From Streptomyces cylindrosporus (GTDB lineage: Bacteria; Actinomycetota; Actinomycetes; Streptomycetales; Streptomycetaceae): a DNA stretch of 64,000 nt. The stretch is taken from contig NZ_JALDAY010000001.1 in NCBI RefSeq assembly GCF_022698165.1, positions 124,001 to 188,000 of the forward strand. The letters run 5' to 3'. Position numbers and translations under genes: made by a program. Positions 32,173 through 41,326 of this stretch are shown one piece after another. The number at the start of each line of letters is the position of its first letter. Position 1 is the stretch's first letter. The notes beneath the pieces are model-generated. The model was not told the origin of the DNA. It saw only the letters and a list, made by a program, of their open reading frames with translations, and did no database searches.

Positions 32173-32388
32173 ACATGGGCGATGGACGAGGACGCGGCAC
32201 TGGCCATGGACGGCGCGGCTGCACTGGCCGTGGGCCGCGCGGCGGTACTGGCCGTGGGCCGCGCGGCTGTACTGGCCATGGACCGCGCGGCCGCACTGGC
32301 CTCGGACGTCGGCGCCGCAGAGGGCCCGAACCACGGCGCCATACCGGCCATGGACCACGGTGCCGCACCGGCCACGGCCCACGGCGCC
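32173..32388 (+). repeat. Nine in-phase 24-bp repeats between ABC ATPase and permease
   Basis: From 32173 the sequence falls into nine 24-bp units (clear from 32197, e.g. GCACTGGCCATGGACGGCGC...), drifting toward the right but keeping exact 24-bp phase. In the frame of an ATG that overlaps the ATPase stop (ATGA at 32152), the units read as octapeptides such as ALAMDGAA, ALAVGRAA, VLAMDRAA, IPAMDHGA. That frame does not stop before the permease, so coding is doubtful. Confidence 0.8.
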
Positions 32389-32477
32389 GACCGGCCACGG
32401 ACCACGCGGCCGCACTCGCCGACGGCGCCCAGCCCCCACAGGGGCCACCCGCACCCGACCACGATGGCCGCACGGGC

Positions 32478-32536
32478 GGTGCGGGTGGGAAACCAAACCG
32501 GGCCGAAGGCCCGGTGCCCACCAACCCACCCGCACC
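32478..32536 (+). promoter_or_regulatory. Nested double hairpin before the permease start
   Basis: An outer 12-bp perfect stem GGTGCGGGTGGG/CCCACCCGCACC (32478-32489, 32525-32536) encloses an inner 8-bp stem ACCGGGCC-GAA-GGCCCGGT (32497-32515). It ends 21 nt before the permease ATG, so it may attenuate or set the level of permease expression relative to the ATPase. Confidence 0.6.
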
Positions 32537-32557
32537 CGACCCCGACCGGACACCCCC

Positions 32558-35032
32558 ATGCTGACCCCCAACGGCCTGGCCCGCGCAACGCTCCGTTTCC
32601 GCCCCTCCACCTTCGCCGGCACATTCATCGCACTCGCGATGGCCGCCATGGTGGTATCGGCCTGCGGCATCCTCCTGGAAACCGGCATCCGCGCCACCGT
32701 CCCACCCACCCGCTACGCCGCCGCCCCCGTAGTCGCCGCCGCCGACCAACGCGCCCCCTACGGCCACGGCGACGACGCCGACAGCGAACCCCTCCCCGAC
32801 CGCGCCCGCCTCGACGCCGACCTCGTGGAGAAGGCGGCCTCAGCCCCCGGCGCACGCACCGCCGTCGCCGACGTCACCTTCCCGGTCGGCGGCCCACACG
32901 GCACCCACTTCACCGCCCACAACTGGAACTCCACCGCCTTCACCGGCGAGAAGCTCACCGCCGGCCACGCCCCCGCCCCCGGCGAGGTCGTCCTCACCAA
33001 CGGAACCAGCGGAACCCACGGCGCCCACGGCGCCCACGGCACCCACGCCACGGTCGGCTCCGACATCACCCTCACCACCCCCGACGGCCCCCGCACCTAC
33101 CGCGTCTCCGGCACGACCGCAGCCACCTCCGACACCCTCTGGCTCGCCGACTCCGACGCCGTACGGGTCTCCGGCCACCCGGACCGCGTGGACGCCATCG
33201 CCGTACTCCCGAAGCAGGGCGTCAGCACGGCGACCCTCAAGTCCCAGGTCGCCCAAGCCCTCGGCGCCCACGCCAAGATCCACACCGGCGACGACCGCGG
33301 CACCGTCGAGGACCCCCTCCTCGCCGAGGCCAAGGAGACCCTCATCGGCATCGGCGGCTCCTTCGGCGGCGTCGCCACCATGGTCGCCGTCTTCACCGCG
33401 GCCGGCACCGTCGCCCTCGCCGTAGGCCAACGCGCCCGCGAGTTCGCCCTGTTGCGCGCCATCGGCACCACCCCGCGCCAGGTCCGCCGCACGATCGCCA
33501 CCGAGACCCTCCTGGTCGCCCCGCTCGCCGGCGCCCTCGGCTGTCTGCCCGGAGTCGCCCTGGCCCGCTGGTGGTTCGGCCAGCTCCAGGACAGGGGAGC
33601 GGTACCGGACGCCGTCCGGTTCTCCGTCTCCTGGATCCCCCTCGTCTCCGCCGCCGGCGCGGTCCTGCTCACCGCGCTCCTCTCCGGCTACATCGCCGCC
33701 CACCGCAGCTCCCGCATCAAGCCCGGCCAGGCGCTCGGCGAGGCCTCGGTCGAACGGCTGCGCCCCGGCTGGATCCGTACACCGCTCGGCGTCGCCGCCG
33801 CGGCCGGCGGCTTCGTGTGCGCCGGCCTGTCCGCCTCCCTCAACGGCGAGGACGCGGCCAACGCGGCCCTCGGCGTGGTCTTCCTGTTCATGCTCGCCGT
33901 CGCGCTGCTCGGCCCGTTCGTCGCCCGCGCCTGCGCCGGCCTGATCGGCCTGCCCCTGCGCGGCGCCGGCGCCCCCGCGGCGCTCGCGGCCGCCAACTCC
34001 CGTACCAACGCCCGCCGTCTGGCCTCCGCGATCACCCCGATCGTGCTCGCCATGGCGTTCTCCTCGGTGCTGATCTTCATGCAGACCAGCACGGACCATG
34101 TCACCGCCGCCCAGCAGCGCGACGGCATCCTCGCCGACCACATGGTGACCGCGGACCCGGGCCTGACCCCGGACGCCGTACGGCAGGCGGCCCGCACCCC
34201 CGAAGTCACGGCCGCCGTCGGCCTGTTGAAGACCTCCGTGCTCGTCCCGGCGTCCGGCTCCCTGGAGCAGGCGACGGCACAGGGCGTGACGGGCTCCGTC
34301 CGCGACCTGACCGCCGTACAGGATCTCGACCTCAAACACGGCCGACTGTCCCTGAAAAAGGGCGAGATCGCCGTCGACGCCAACCTTGCCGACACCACCC
34401 ACGTCAAGGTCGGCGACCGCCTGCACCTGCGGCTGCCCGACGGCACGAAGGCCGCGCCGGTGGTCGTGGCGACGTACGGACGCGGCATGGGTCTGTCCCA
34501 GATCACGATGGCCCGCGGCGATCTCGCCACCCACGTCAGCTCGGCCTTCGCCACCGAACTGTGGACCAAGGGCGGCACGGAGCAGGCGCTGAAGGCGTAC
34601 GGCACCGTCCTGGACCGCGGCGACTACACCACAGCGCAGTCCCTGGACCGGGAGCTCAACGCCTGGGCCAACGGTGTCATGGCCGGCGTCCTCGGCGGCT
34701 TCGCGGCCGTCGCCGCCGTCAACACCCTGGTGATGACCGTCCTCGACCGCCGCCGCGAACTCGGCACGCTCCGCCTCATCGGCTCCACCCGCCGCCAGGT
34801 CCTGCGCATGATCCGCTGGGAGGCCCTGATGGTCGCCCTCGCCGGCATCGCCCTCGGCACGGGCATCGCGCTGGCCACGCTGGTCCCGATGATGAAGGGC
34901 CTGACCGGGCAGGGCCCGTACATACCCCCGCTGGTGTACGGCACTTTCGCGGGCGCGATCGTCGTCCTCGGGGTGACCGCCGCGACCCTCCCGGCCCGCG
35001 CGGCCCTGCGCAGGGAGACACTGGAGCAGTGA
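32558..35032 (+). CDS. FtsX-family ABC transporter permease
   Basis: An 824-residue permease of the large actinobacterial type, with two FtsX domains and about ten transmembrane helices. It has an N-terminal helix (FAGTFIALAMAAMVVSACGIL), an extracytoplasmic domain, then the first FtsX core (AVGQRAREFALLRAIGTTPRQVRRTI) and, near the C-terminus, the second (TVLDRRRELGTLRLIGSTRRQVLRMI). Partner of the ATPase at 31391. The extracellular loop near residues 148-160 has a short HGAHGAHGTH repeat. I chose ATG 32558; the frame is open upstream but non-coding in character. Its stop overlaps the GTG of the next gene (GTGA). Confidence 0.87.
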   Translation: MLTPNGLARATLRFRPSTFAGTFIALAMAAMVVSACGILLETGIRATVPPTRYAAAPVVAAADQRAPYGHGDDADSEPLPDRARLDADLVEKAASAPGARTAVADVTFPVGGPHGTHFTAHNWNSTAFTGEKLTAGHAPAPGEVVLTNGTSGTHGAHGAHGTHATVGSDITLTTPDGPRTYRVSGTTAATSDTLWLADSDAVRVSGHPDRVDAIAVLPKQGVSTATLKSQVAQALGAHAKIHTGDDRGTVEDPLLAEAKETLIGIGGSFGGVATMVAVFTAAGTVALAVGQRAREFALLRAIGTTPRQVRRTIATETLLVAPLAGALGCLPGVALARWWFGQLQDRGAVPDAVRFSVSWIPLVSAAGAVLLTALLSGYIAAHRSSRIKPGQALGEASVERLRPGWIRTPLGVAAAAGGFVCAGLSASLNGEDAANAALGVVFLFMLAVALLGPFVARACAGLIGLPLRGAGAPAALAAANSRTNARRLASAITPIVLAMAFSSVLIFMQTSTDHVTAAQQRDGILADHMVTADPGLTPDAVRQAARTPEVTAAVGLLKTSVLVPASGSLEQATAQGVTGSVRDLTAVQDLDLKHGRLSLKKGEIAVDANLADTTHVKVGDRLHLRLPDGTKAAPVVVATYGRGMGLSQITMARGDLATHVSSAFATELWTKGGTEQALKAYGTVLDRGDYTTAQSLDRELNAWANGVMAGVLGGFAAVAAVNTLVMTVLDRRRELGTLRLIGSTRRQVLRMIRWEALMVALAGIALGTGIALATLVPMMKGLTGQGPYIPPLVYGTFAGAIVVLGVTAATLPARAALRRETLEQ

Positions 35033-35499
35033 CCGCGACCCCACCACGGCTGACCCCGGCCGAAGTCGAGACGATCGCCCGCGCCGCCCACGAGGGCCAG
35101 ACCGACAAGGCGGGACGGCCGTACGCCGAACACCTCCAGGCCGTCGCCGACGGGGTACGCGCGCGTGGCGGCGACGAGGAGCAGATCGCGGCGGCCTGGC
35201 TGCACGACGCGGTGGAGGACGACGCCCTCTCCGAAGAATGGCTGGAACAGGCCGCGTTGAGCCCCCGCACGAAGGCCATCGTCCTCGCCGTCACCAAGCG
35301 CCCGGGGGAGCCTCCGGAGACGTACGCGGAGCGCATCCGCAGCACGCCGGGAGCACTCCTGGTCAAGGAGGCGGACCTCGCCCACAACGCGGACCCGGCC
35401 CGCCTGGCCCGCCTGACCGACGAGGCCACCCGCAGACGACTGACCGAGAAGTACGCACACATGCGCGCACTTCTCGGTCTGGAGGAGGGTCGGTCCTAA
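35029..35499 (+). CDS. HD-domain protein, small alarmone (ppGpp) hydrolase-like
   Basis: A 156-residue protein made of one HD domain of the RelA/SpoT hydrolase type. Metal and substrate motifs are IARAAHEGQTDKAGRPYAEH, AAWLHDAVEDD (HD and the ED pair) and VKEADLAHNADPARLARL, which matches the K-AD-LHN motif of SpoT. No synthetase, TGS or ACT domain is present, as in MESH1-like hydrolases. The GTG start overlaps the permease stop by 4 bp, so it is translationally coupled to an ABC exporter. Whether it cleaves (p)ppGpp or another nucleotide is not known. Confidence 0.82.
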   Translation: MTATPPRLTPAEVETIARAAHEGQTDKAGRPYAEHLQAVADGVRARGGDEEQIAAAWLHDAVEDDALSEEWLEQAALSPRTKAIVLAVTKRPGEPPETYAERIRSTPGALLVKEADLAHNADPARLARLTDEATRRRLTEKYAHMRALLGLEEGRS

Positions 35500-36635
35500 C
35501 TCCGGGCGTTGGCCGGTTCCCGCTGCTCGGACTTCTGCCGCTCCCGCGCCAGTTCCGCGGGATCCGGCTTGAACGCCCACTTCATCTCGGGCTCCATCGC
35601 GAACCGGAACACCCGCTGTACGGGCCTGGTGCACAGCACCGTGACCGCCGCGGCGAAGGTGACCGTCACCGCGATCTCGCCGAGCGGCCGGTGCATCCAG
35701 TCGTGGTCGAACCAGCCGTAGAAGTCACCGGCCTTCACCAGGAAGCCGTGCAGCAGATAGCCGTACAGCGTGCCCGCGCCGAGCGCCGTGAACCACATCG
35801 TCCGGCGCGGCACCCAGGCGAAGAAGCAGGCGGTCAGCAGCAGCGAGCAGCCGAACAGCGCCAGCGTCATGACCGGCCCGGCCCACCACGGCGCGCCCAA
35901 CTCCTGCGCGGAGTCACGGTGGTAGAACCACGCCGTGTTCATGCGCGGCACCGCCCACCACCCGACGGCGAGGGCGGCCGCGAACACCGGCACCGACAGG
36001 ATCCGCATCGCGCGCGTGCGGACCATCCGGAAGTGCTCGGGCCGCATGCACAGCCCCAGCACGAAGTACGGCAGGAACTGGAGCACCCGCTGCAGATCGA
36101 GGTCGTCGCCGATGTCCGGCGAGACGGAGGCGAGCATGGCGATGCCGAGCGCGAGCGGCAGCGGCCACCGGAAGCTCTTCCACAGCGGGGTGGTCAGCCG
36201 CCAGACGAACAGCGCGACCAGGAACCAGGTGAGGTACCAGGGGTCGAGCAGGCTGATGTCCATGCCCGGGTCGTGGTCGCCGTACCGCTTGAAGAGCGAG
36301 TACGCCGTCTCGAACACGACATACGGCACCAGGACGCCGGTGACGAGCCGCCGCAGGCGGTCGGGGCGCATGTCGAAGCTGCGGGAGAAGTAGCCGGAGA
36401 TGACGATGAACGCCGGCATGTGGAAGGTGTAGACGACCGTGTACACGCCCTCCAGGACGCGGCTGTCGCCCTTCAGCGGCTCCCAGGAGTGGGCCATCGC
36501 CACGAGCACGATCGCCAGGTACTTCGCGTTGTCGAAGAAGGCGTCGCGCTGCGTTCTCGGCGCTCCGGACGGCGGCGACTGTGCCGGGGGGAGCGGCGTT
36601 CTGTGCTGACCGGGGGACGAGGCGGCGTGAAACAT
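35496..36635 (-). CDS. Acyltransferase 3-family membrane protein
   Basis: A 379-residue integral membrane O-acyltransferase with about ten hydrophobic helices. It opens with RDAFFDNAKYLAIVLVAMAHSWEPL, a fucose-acetylase-like variant of the family start, with the catalytic His probably in MAHSWE, and FHMPAFIVISGYF is the next motif. Such enzymes acetylate sugars or cell-surface polymers. I chose ATG 36635; in-frame starts farther upstream lie in AT-richer DNA that looks like promoter. The 3' end overlaps the convergent HD gene by 4 bp. Confidence 0.82.
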   Translation of the reverse strand: MFHAASSPGQHRTPLPPAQSPPSGAPRTQRDAFFDNAKYLAIVLVAMAHSWEPLKGDSRVLEGVYTVVYTFHMPAFIVISGYFSRSFDMRPDRLRRLVTGVLVPYVVFETAYSLFKRYGDHDPGMDISLLDPWYLTWFLVALFVWRLTTPLWKSFRWPLPLALGIAMLASVSPDIGDDLDLQRVLQFLPYFVLGLCMRPEHFRMVRTRAMRILSVPVFAAALAVGWWAVPRMNTAWFYHRDSAQELGAPWWAGPVMTLALFGCSLLLTACFFAWVPRRTMWFTALGAGTLYGYLLHGFLVKAGDFYGWFDHDWMHRPLGEIAVTVTFAAAVTVLCTRPVQRVFRFAMEPEMKWAFKPDPAELARERQKSEQREPANARS

Positions 36636-37109
36636 CTGAGGCACCCTAGCGTCGTCTGTGGGAATCCGTAAAACCGCCCACGTCATTCCTGCTTTTCGCC
36701 TTCGAGTACCCGCGAATACCTTGCGTATCAGGGAAGTTGACATCACCACAGACTGGCGTTATGCACCTTTTAGTCCGGATGAATCATGACAACTGGGTGC
36801 ATTGTGCGGCGGTTTTGATGTGCCCGTGGCAACAATTCGAAATACCTGCGAACGGGTTGTGTGGACATGGAAACGAACCGGTCGAATTCCCTGTGCGGCT
36901 GTCCCTCGAATTGCCGTGCGGACGGCACCGGTCGGTGATCCGGGCGTGCGGTCGCGTGCATGGCGCAGGCAAAGGTAGGGCACAGTGTGGCCGACGATGC
37001 CTCACCTGCCGCATACGCGGGCCTGGTTGGTGGCACGATGGTTCTGGCGGGGGTGTGCGGGGCCGGCACCTCCGGGCCGGGAGCGGACCGACCAAGGGTG
37101 TGATCAGTT
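36636..37109. other. 474-bp intergenic region with possible promoter
   Basis: AT-richer than the neighbours. A forward -35 TTGACA at 36737-36742 is followed 17 nt later by TATGCA (36760-36765), a possible promoter. A 47-codon frame from ATG 36959 (MAQAKVGHSVADDASPAAYA...) ends near 37102, but has no ribosome site that I trust. No other gene or RNA is supported. Confidence 0.35.
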
Positions 37110-37304
37110 GTGGCCATTTCACTGTCAGTGGTGCTGCTGTTGGCGATCATCCTGGTGGTGTTGATCCGAGGAGGATCGATCAAGGCCGGCCCCGCCATCG
37201 TCGCGGTGCTCTTCGGCTTCTTCCTGGCGTCGACCGGCATGGCCCCGTCGATCAACAGGTTCCTCAACTCGATAGCCGAAACGATCAACTCGATCAGCTT
37301 CTGA
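37110..37304 (+). CDS. Small two-helix membrane protein
   Basis: A 64-residue protein with two hydrophobic helices (LSVVLLLAIILVVLIRGG and GPAIVAVLFGFFLASTGMA) joined by a short basic turn. The GTG at 37110 has a usable purine-rich region upstream (GGGTGTGATCAG). Similar small proteins are conserved in Streptomyces next to the SseB-like gene. Function unknown to me. Confidence 0.65.
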   Translation: MAISLSVVLLLAIILVVLIRGGSIKAGPAIVAVLFGFFLASTGMAPSINRFLNSIAETINSISF

Positions 37305-37392
37305 TCGATCAGCTTCTGACCCGCATGACCGGGCCGATCCGGGGTAGGCGCGATCTATCTGGTGGCGGCTCGTCCAGCAAGGGTGCGGAGTC

Positions 37393-37800
37393 ATGACGGA
37401 GATCCCGGCCGAAGTGTTCGAAGCGGTGGCGCGGGACGCTCTGCGGGATCTCGCCACGGCACCCGACAGCCGGGCACTGGAGGCGCTCGCGGGTTGCGAT
37501 GTGCTCATTCCGGCGGTGAGCGGGATCCGCTACACCCGCGGCCGCGGTGAGTACGTCAGGCTGGTGCTGCCGGTGATCGAGGGCCTGAACGACGCCCCGA
37601 AGGTCATGGTCTTCACCTCGGAGGAGCGGATGCTCAAGGCCTTCCCCCAGGTGCCCTGCTACCGGCCCGTCACCCTGCGACAGCTGGCCCAGCACTGGCC
37701 GACCGACGAAGTGGTGCTGTCCATCGACGCCGGCCACGAGGACTCGCTGACCCTGTCCGCCCACGAGGCCCGTTGGTTCCTCGCCCGCTGCCTCGTCTGA
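37393..37800 (+). CDS. SseB-family protein
   Basis: A 135-residue soluble protein with the SseB N-terminal-type domain (VLIPAVSGIRYTRGRGEYVRLVLPVIE, then KVMVFTSEERMLKAFPQ). Members are common in actinobacteria and enterobacteria, without an agreed biochemical role. The ATG at 37393 has GCGGAG nearby. It follows the small membrane protein by 88 bp and is closed by a terminator at 37838-37876. Confidence 0.75.
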   Translation: MTEIPAEVFEAVARDALRDLATAPDSRALEALAGCDVLIPAVSGIRYTRGRGEYVRLVLPVIEGLNDAPKVMVFTSEERMLKAFPQVPCYRPVTLRQLAQHWPTDEVVLSIDAGHEDSLTLSAHEARWFLARCLV

Positions 37801-37837
37801 GCAGGGCCCCGCTGAGAACGGCCCCACCCGCGAACGA

Positions 37838-37876
37838 AAGGCCCGGAGAGAGTGGACGAACCTCTCGCCGGGCCTT
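37838..37876 (+). terminator. Stem-loop terminator after the SseB-like gene
   Basis: 9-bp stem AAGGCCCGG/CCGGGCCTT (37838-37846, 37868-37876) extended by AGAG/CTCT pairing inside; 38 bp past the stop. Confidence 0.7.
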
Positions 37877-37886
37877 CGCCGTGTGG

Positions 37887-37957
37887 AGCGGGCGACGGGA
37901 ATCGAACCCGCGTAGCTAGTTTGGAAGACTAGGGCTCTACCATTGAGCTACGCCCGC
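37887..37957 (-). tRNA. tRNA-Gly (anticodon TCC)
   Basis: Reverse strand, 71 nt. The acceptor stem GCGGGCG/CGCCCGC closes on 37951-37957 and 37888-37894. The anticodon loop CTTCCAA sits on a 5-bp CTAGT/ACTAG stem, and the T arm contains GGTTCGATTCC. Discriminator T; the CCA end is encoded (to 37884). Confidence 0.95.
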
Positions 37958-38087
37958 ACAGCAGGCGCCGCAGGTCGGATGACCGCGGCACTGAAGGCAT
38001 CGTAGCGGGTCGCCCCGCTCCGCCGCACACCCCGTTAATGCGGCAGCCGCACTGCCTGCGGGCATGTACCCTACGTGTCGCACCAGA

Positions 38088-38161
38088 CGGGGTGTGGCGC
38101 AGCTTGGTAGCGCGTCCGCTTTGGGAGCGGAAGGCCGTGGGTTCAAATCCCGCCACCCCGA
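38088..38161 (+). tRNA. tRNA-Pro (anticodon TGG)
   Basis: Forward strand, 74 nt. Acceptor stem CGGGGTG/CACCCCG; D loop AGCTTGGTAGC; anticodon stem TCCGC/GCGGA with loop TTTGGGA; T loop GTTCAAATC. CCA is encoded at 38162-38164. Confidence 0.95.
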
Positions 38162-38296
38162 CCAGCTGATCATCCCCAGTGATCGCCAGTGATCGCCTTT
38201 GGGGCGTGTCGCCGCTGCCGTTACTATGCAAGCTGCATGCCCGTGTGTCTCTGTGCCGGGCACGATCCCTAAAGTCAGCCCCAAGGAGACCGAACC

Positions 38297-39697
38297 GTGA
38301 AGAGCGCCGTCGAGACCCTGAACCCGACCCGGGTTCGGCTCAGCATTGAGGTGCCCTTCGAGGAGCTCAAGGACAGCCTCGACGCGGCGTACAAGAAGAT
38401 CAACCAGCAGGTCACGGTGAAGGGCTTCCGGAAGGGCAAGATCCCGGCGCGCGTCATCGACCAGCGGTTCGGCCGCGGTGCGGTCCTGGAGGAGGCGGTC
38501 AACGACGCGCTTCCGAAGTTCTACACGGAGGCGGTCAACGAGGCCGAGATCGACGTCCTCGGCCAGCCCGAGGTCGACATCACGGAGCTGAAGGACGGCG
38601 AGACGCTGAACTTCACCGCCGAGGTCGACGTCCGCCCCGCCCTGGAGATCCCGGACTACTCCGGCATCGAGGTCGAGGTCGACGCGGTCGAGGTCACCGA
38701 CGAGGACATCGAGAAGTCGGTCGAGCAGCTCCGCGAGCGCTTCGCCTCCACCTCCCCGGTCGAGCGCGCCGCCGAGGACGGCGACGTGGTCACCATCGAC
38801 CTGCAGGCCAAGGTCGAGGGCGAGGTCCTGGAGGACGGCGTCGCCGAGGGCGTCTCCTACACCATCGGCTCCGGCGAGCTCCTCGACGGCATCGACGACG
38901 CCGTCAAGGGCCTGTCCGCCGGCGAGGAGGCCACCTTCACCTCCGAGCTCAAGGGCGGCTCCGCGGCCGGCAAGGAGGCCGAGGTCACCGTCAAGGTCAC
39001 CCAGGTCGCCGCGCGCGAACTCCCCGAGCTGGACGACGACTTCGCGCAGCTCGCCTCCGAGTTCGACACCCTGGAGGAGCTGAAGGCCGACAGCCGCAAG
39101 CGCCTCGAGAACATGAAGCAGTACGACCAGGCCACCCAGGCCCAGGAGCGCGTCCTGGAGAAGCTCCTGGAGCTCGTCGAGGTGCCCGTCCCCGAGAAGC
39201 TGCTCGAGGACGAGATCAACACCCGCAAGCACAACCTGGAGCACCACCAGCTCGGTCAGATGGGCCTCGACCTCGCGAAGTACCTGGAGATCCAGGGCAA
39301 GACCGAGGAGGAGTTCGAGACCGAGACCCGTGAGGCCGCGGTCAAGGGCATCAAGACCCAGTTCGTCCTCGACGAGCTGGTCAAGCAGGAGAAGCTGAAC
39401 GTCAACCAGGAGGAGCTCACCGAGCACCTCATGCGCCGTGCCGCCTCCTCCGGCATGTCCCCCGACCAGTTCGCCCAGGCGGTCGTCGAGGGCGGCCAGG
39501 TTCCGCTCCTGGTCGGCGAGGTCGCCCGCGGCAAGGCCCTCGCGGTCGTGGTCGAGGCCGCCACGGTGAAGGACACCAACGGCGAGGTCATCGACCTGGA
39601 CGACGAGGACGAGGTCGAGAGCGCCGCTGACGTCGCCGCCGAGGCCACGGAGGCCGACGCCACCGAGGCCGACGAGACGGAGAAGACCGAGGGCTGA
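38297..39697 (+). CDS. tig: Trigger factor (ribosome-associated chaperone and prolyl isomerase)
   Basis: A 466-residue chaperone that binds nascent chains at the ribosome exit tunnel. The N-terminal ribosome-binding signature is [17 protein letters not shown] (residues about 45-60). The central FKBP-type isomerase domain is at about 160-240 ([15 protein letters not shown]), and the C-terminal helical arms end in a long acidic tail ([20 protein letters not shown]), typical of actinobacteria. GTG start with CAAGGAGACC upstream. Followed by a terminator, then the clpP1P2 operon, the conserved tig-clp order. Confidence 0.96.
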   Translation: MKSAVETLNPTRVRLSIEVPFEELKDSLDAAYKKINQQVTVKGFRKGKIPARVIDQRFGRGAVLEEAVNDALPKFYTEAVNEAEIDVLGQPEVDITELKDGETLNFTAEVDVRPALEIPDYSGIEVEVDAVEVTDEDIEKSVEQLRERFASTSPVERAAEDGDVVTIDLQAKVEGEVLEDGVAEGVSYTIGSGELLDGIDDAVKGLSAGEEATFTSELKGGSAAGKEAEVTVKVTQVAARELPELDDDFAQLASEFDTLEELKADSRKRLENMKQYDQATQAQERVLEKLLELVEVPVPEKLLEDEINTRKHNLEHHQLGQMGLDLAKYLEIQGKTEEEFETETREAAVKGIKTQFVLDELVKQEKLNVNQEELTEHLMRRAASSGMSPDQFAQAVVEGGQVPLLVGEVARGKALAVVVEAATVKDTNGEVIDLDDEDEVESAADVAAEATEADATEADETEKTEG

Positions 39698-39724
39698 CAC
39701 CCACGGCACTCCTGACGGACGTAG

Positions 39725-39761
39725 GACAGGGCTCCGGGGACGCTTGCCCCGGGGCCCTGTC
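39725..39761 (+). terminator. Stem-loop terminator after tig
   Basis: 15-bp stem (39725-39739, 39747-39761) with one G-U type pair and a 7-nt loop, 27 bp past the tig stop. Confidence 0.75.
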
Positions 39762-39778
39762 GTCTTCCGGCACCGCTA

Positions 39779-39792
39779 CGCCCCCGGCGAAC
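39779..39792. promoter_or_regulatory. ClgR box in the clpP1P2 promoter region
   Basis: CGC-N5-GCGAAC, the reverse complement of GTTCGC-N5-GCG, which is the operator form described for the Streptomyces activator ClgR at clpP1. It lies about 140 bp upstream of the clpP1 start, a position suited to activation. Confidence 0.7.
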
Positions 39793-39932
39793 ACCCCCCT
39801 TACCGGGATTCCCCGAAGGGAGCAGCGCGTTAGGGTCCATGAATACGAGGGCAGTGGAGTCCCCGGACCTCCCGCCCCCGAAGGCAAACGTGAAGACGGC
39901 CCGGCGCCGTCGTAAGACGAGCAGGTGGATAC

Positions 39933-40550
39933 GTGACGAATCTGATGCCCTCCGCCGCCGGCGAGCCTTCCATCGGTGGTGGCCTCGGCGACCAGGTCTA
40001 CAACCGGCTGCTCAACGAGCGGATCATCTTCCTCGGCCAGCCGGTCGACGACGACATCGCGAACAAGATCACCGCACAGCTGCTGCTCCTTGCCGCGGAC
40101 CCGGACAAGGACATCTACCTCTACATCAACAGCCCCGGCGGCTCGATCACCGCGGGCATGGCGATCTACGACACCATGCAGTACATCAAGAACGACGTGG
40201 TGACCATCGCCATGGGCCTCGCCGCCTCGATGGGCCAGTTCCTGCTCAGCGCGGGCACCCCGGGCAAGCGCTTCGCGCTCCCGAACGCCGAGATCCTGAT
40301 CCACCAGCCGTCCGCCGGCCTGGCCGGCTCGGCCTCGGACATCAAGATCCACGCCGAGCGGCTGCTGCACACCAAGAAGCGCATGGCCGAGCTCACGGCG
40401 CAGCACACCGGTCAGTCGTTCGAGCAGATCACCCGCGACTCCGACCGCGACCGCTGGTTCGACGCCGACGAGGCCAAGGAGTACGGCCTCATCGACGACG
40501 TCATCACGACGGCCGCCAACATGCCGGGCGGCGGCGGCACCGGGGCCTGA
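39933..40550 (+). CDS. clpP1: ATP-dependent Clp protease proteolytic subunit 1
   Basis: A 205-residue serine protease subunit that assembles with ClpP2 into the barrel fed by ClpX or ClpC. Catalytic Ser99 is in GLAASMGQ and His124 in LIHQPSAG. The oxyanion strand is [11 protein letters not shown]. The N-terminus is short, with the usual maturation region ([11 protein letters not shown]). GTG start at 39933 with AGGTGG upstream. It is 52 bp before clpP2, forming the clpP1P2 operon. The ClgR box upstream suggests activation by ClgR. Confidence 0.95.
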   Translation: MTNLMPSAAGEPSIGGGLGDQVYNRLLNERIIFLGQPVDDDIANKITAQLLLLAADPDKDIYLYINSPGGSITAGMAIYDTMQYIKNDVVTIAMGLAASMGQFLLSAGTPGKRFALPNAEILIHQPSAGLAGSASDIKIHAERLLHTKKRMAELTAQHTGQSFEQITRDSDRDRWFDADEAKEYGLIDDVITTAANMPGGGGTGA

Positions 40551-40602
40551 GACCCCCGCACAAGCCCCTCAGCCGACCGCCCAAGCTCCTAGGAGAGAGA
40601 CA

Positions 40603-41283
40603 GTGAACGACTTCCCCGGCAGCGGCCTGTACGACCGCACACGCGCCGAGTACACGGGTCCCGCGGCGGAGTCCCGTTACGTCATCCCCCGCTTCGTCGA
40701 GCGCACCTCGCAGGGCATCCGCGAGTACGACCCGTACGCGAAGCTCTTCGAGGAGCGCGTGATCTTCCTCGGCGTGCAGATCGACGACGCCTCCGCCAAT
40801 GACGTCATGGCGCAGCTGCTGTGCCTGGAGTCGATGGACCCCGACCGGGACATCTCGGTCTACATCAACAGCCCCGGCGGCTCCTTCACCGCGCTGACGG
40901 CCATCTACGACACGATGCAGTTCGTGAAGCCCGACATCCAGACGGTCTGCATGGGCCAGGCGGCCTCCGCCGCCGCGATCCTGCTGGCCGCCGGTACGCC
41001 GGGCAAGCGCATGGCGCTGCCGAACGCGCGCGTGCTGATCCACCAGCCGTACAGCGAGACGGGCCGCGGTCAGGTCTCCGACCTGGAGATCGCCGCCAAC
41101 GAGATCCTGCGGATGCGCTCGCAGCTGGAGGAGATGCTGGCCAAGCACTCCACCACGCCGATCGAGAAGATCCGCGAGGACATCGAGCGCGACAAGATCC
41201 TCACCGCCGAGGAGGCGCTCTCGTACGGGCTGATCGACCAGATCATCTCCACCCGGAAGATGAACAACGCGGCCGTCCGCTAG
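40603..41283 (+). CDS. clpP2: ATP-dependent Clp protease proteolytic subunit 2
   Basis: A 226-residue paralogue of ClpP1. The catalytic Ser122 is in GQAASAAA and His147 in LIHQPYSE; the strand [11 protein letters not shown] precedes. The longer N-terminus ([19 protein letters not shown]) is a typical actinobacterial ClpP2 propeptide. GTG start with AGGAGAGA 5 nt before. Second gene of the clpP1P2 operon. clpX follows after 177 bp with its own probable promoter. Confidence 0.95.
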   Translation: MNDFPGSGLYDRTRAEYTGPAAESRYVIPRFVERTSQGIREYDPYAKLFEERVIFLGVQIDDASANDVMAQLLCLESMDPDRDISVYINSPGGSFTALTAIYDTMQFVKPDIQTVCMGQAASAAAILLAAGTPGKRMALPNARVLIHQPYSETGRGQVSDLEIAANEILRMRSQLEEMLAKHSTTPIEKIREDIERDKILTAEEALSYGLIDQIISTRKMNNAAVR

Positions 41284-41326
41284 TCGGAGGCTGTATTGTC
41301 TGCCGCCCCTTGGCACGGTTGGTGGC

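Noticed and set aside
31552-35499. A 1315-residue forward open frame across the ABC genes
   Set aside because: It is a high-GC shadow over the ATPase and permease, ending in the genuine HD gene that shares its frame. Its middle is Arg/Pro-rich and matches no family.
36959-37102. A 47-codon gene upstream of the small membrane protein
   Set aside because: No good ribosome site and no recognisable family; the frame could be chance in GC-rich DNA.
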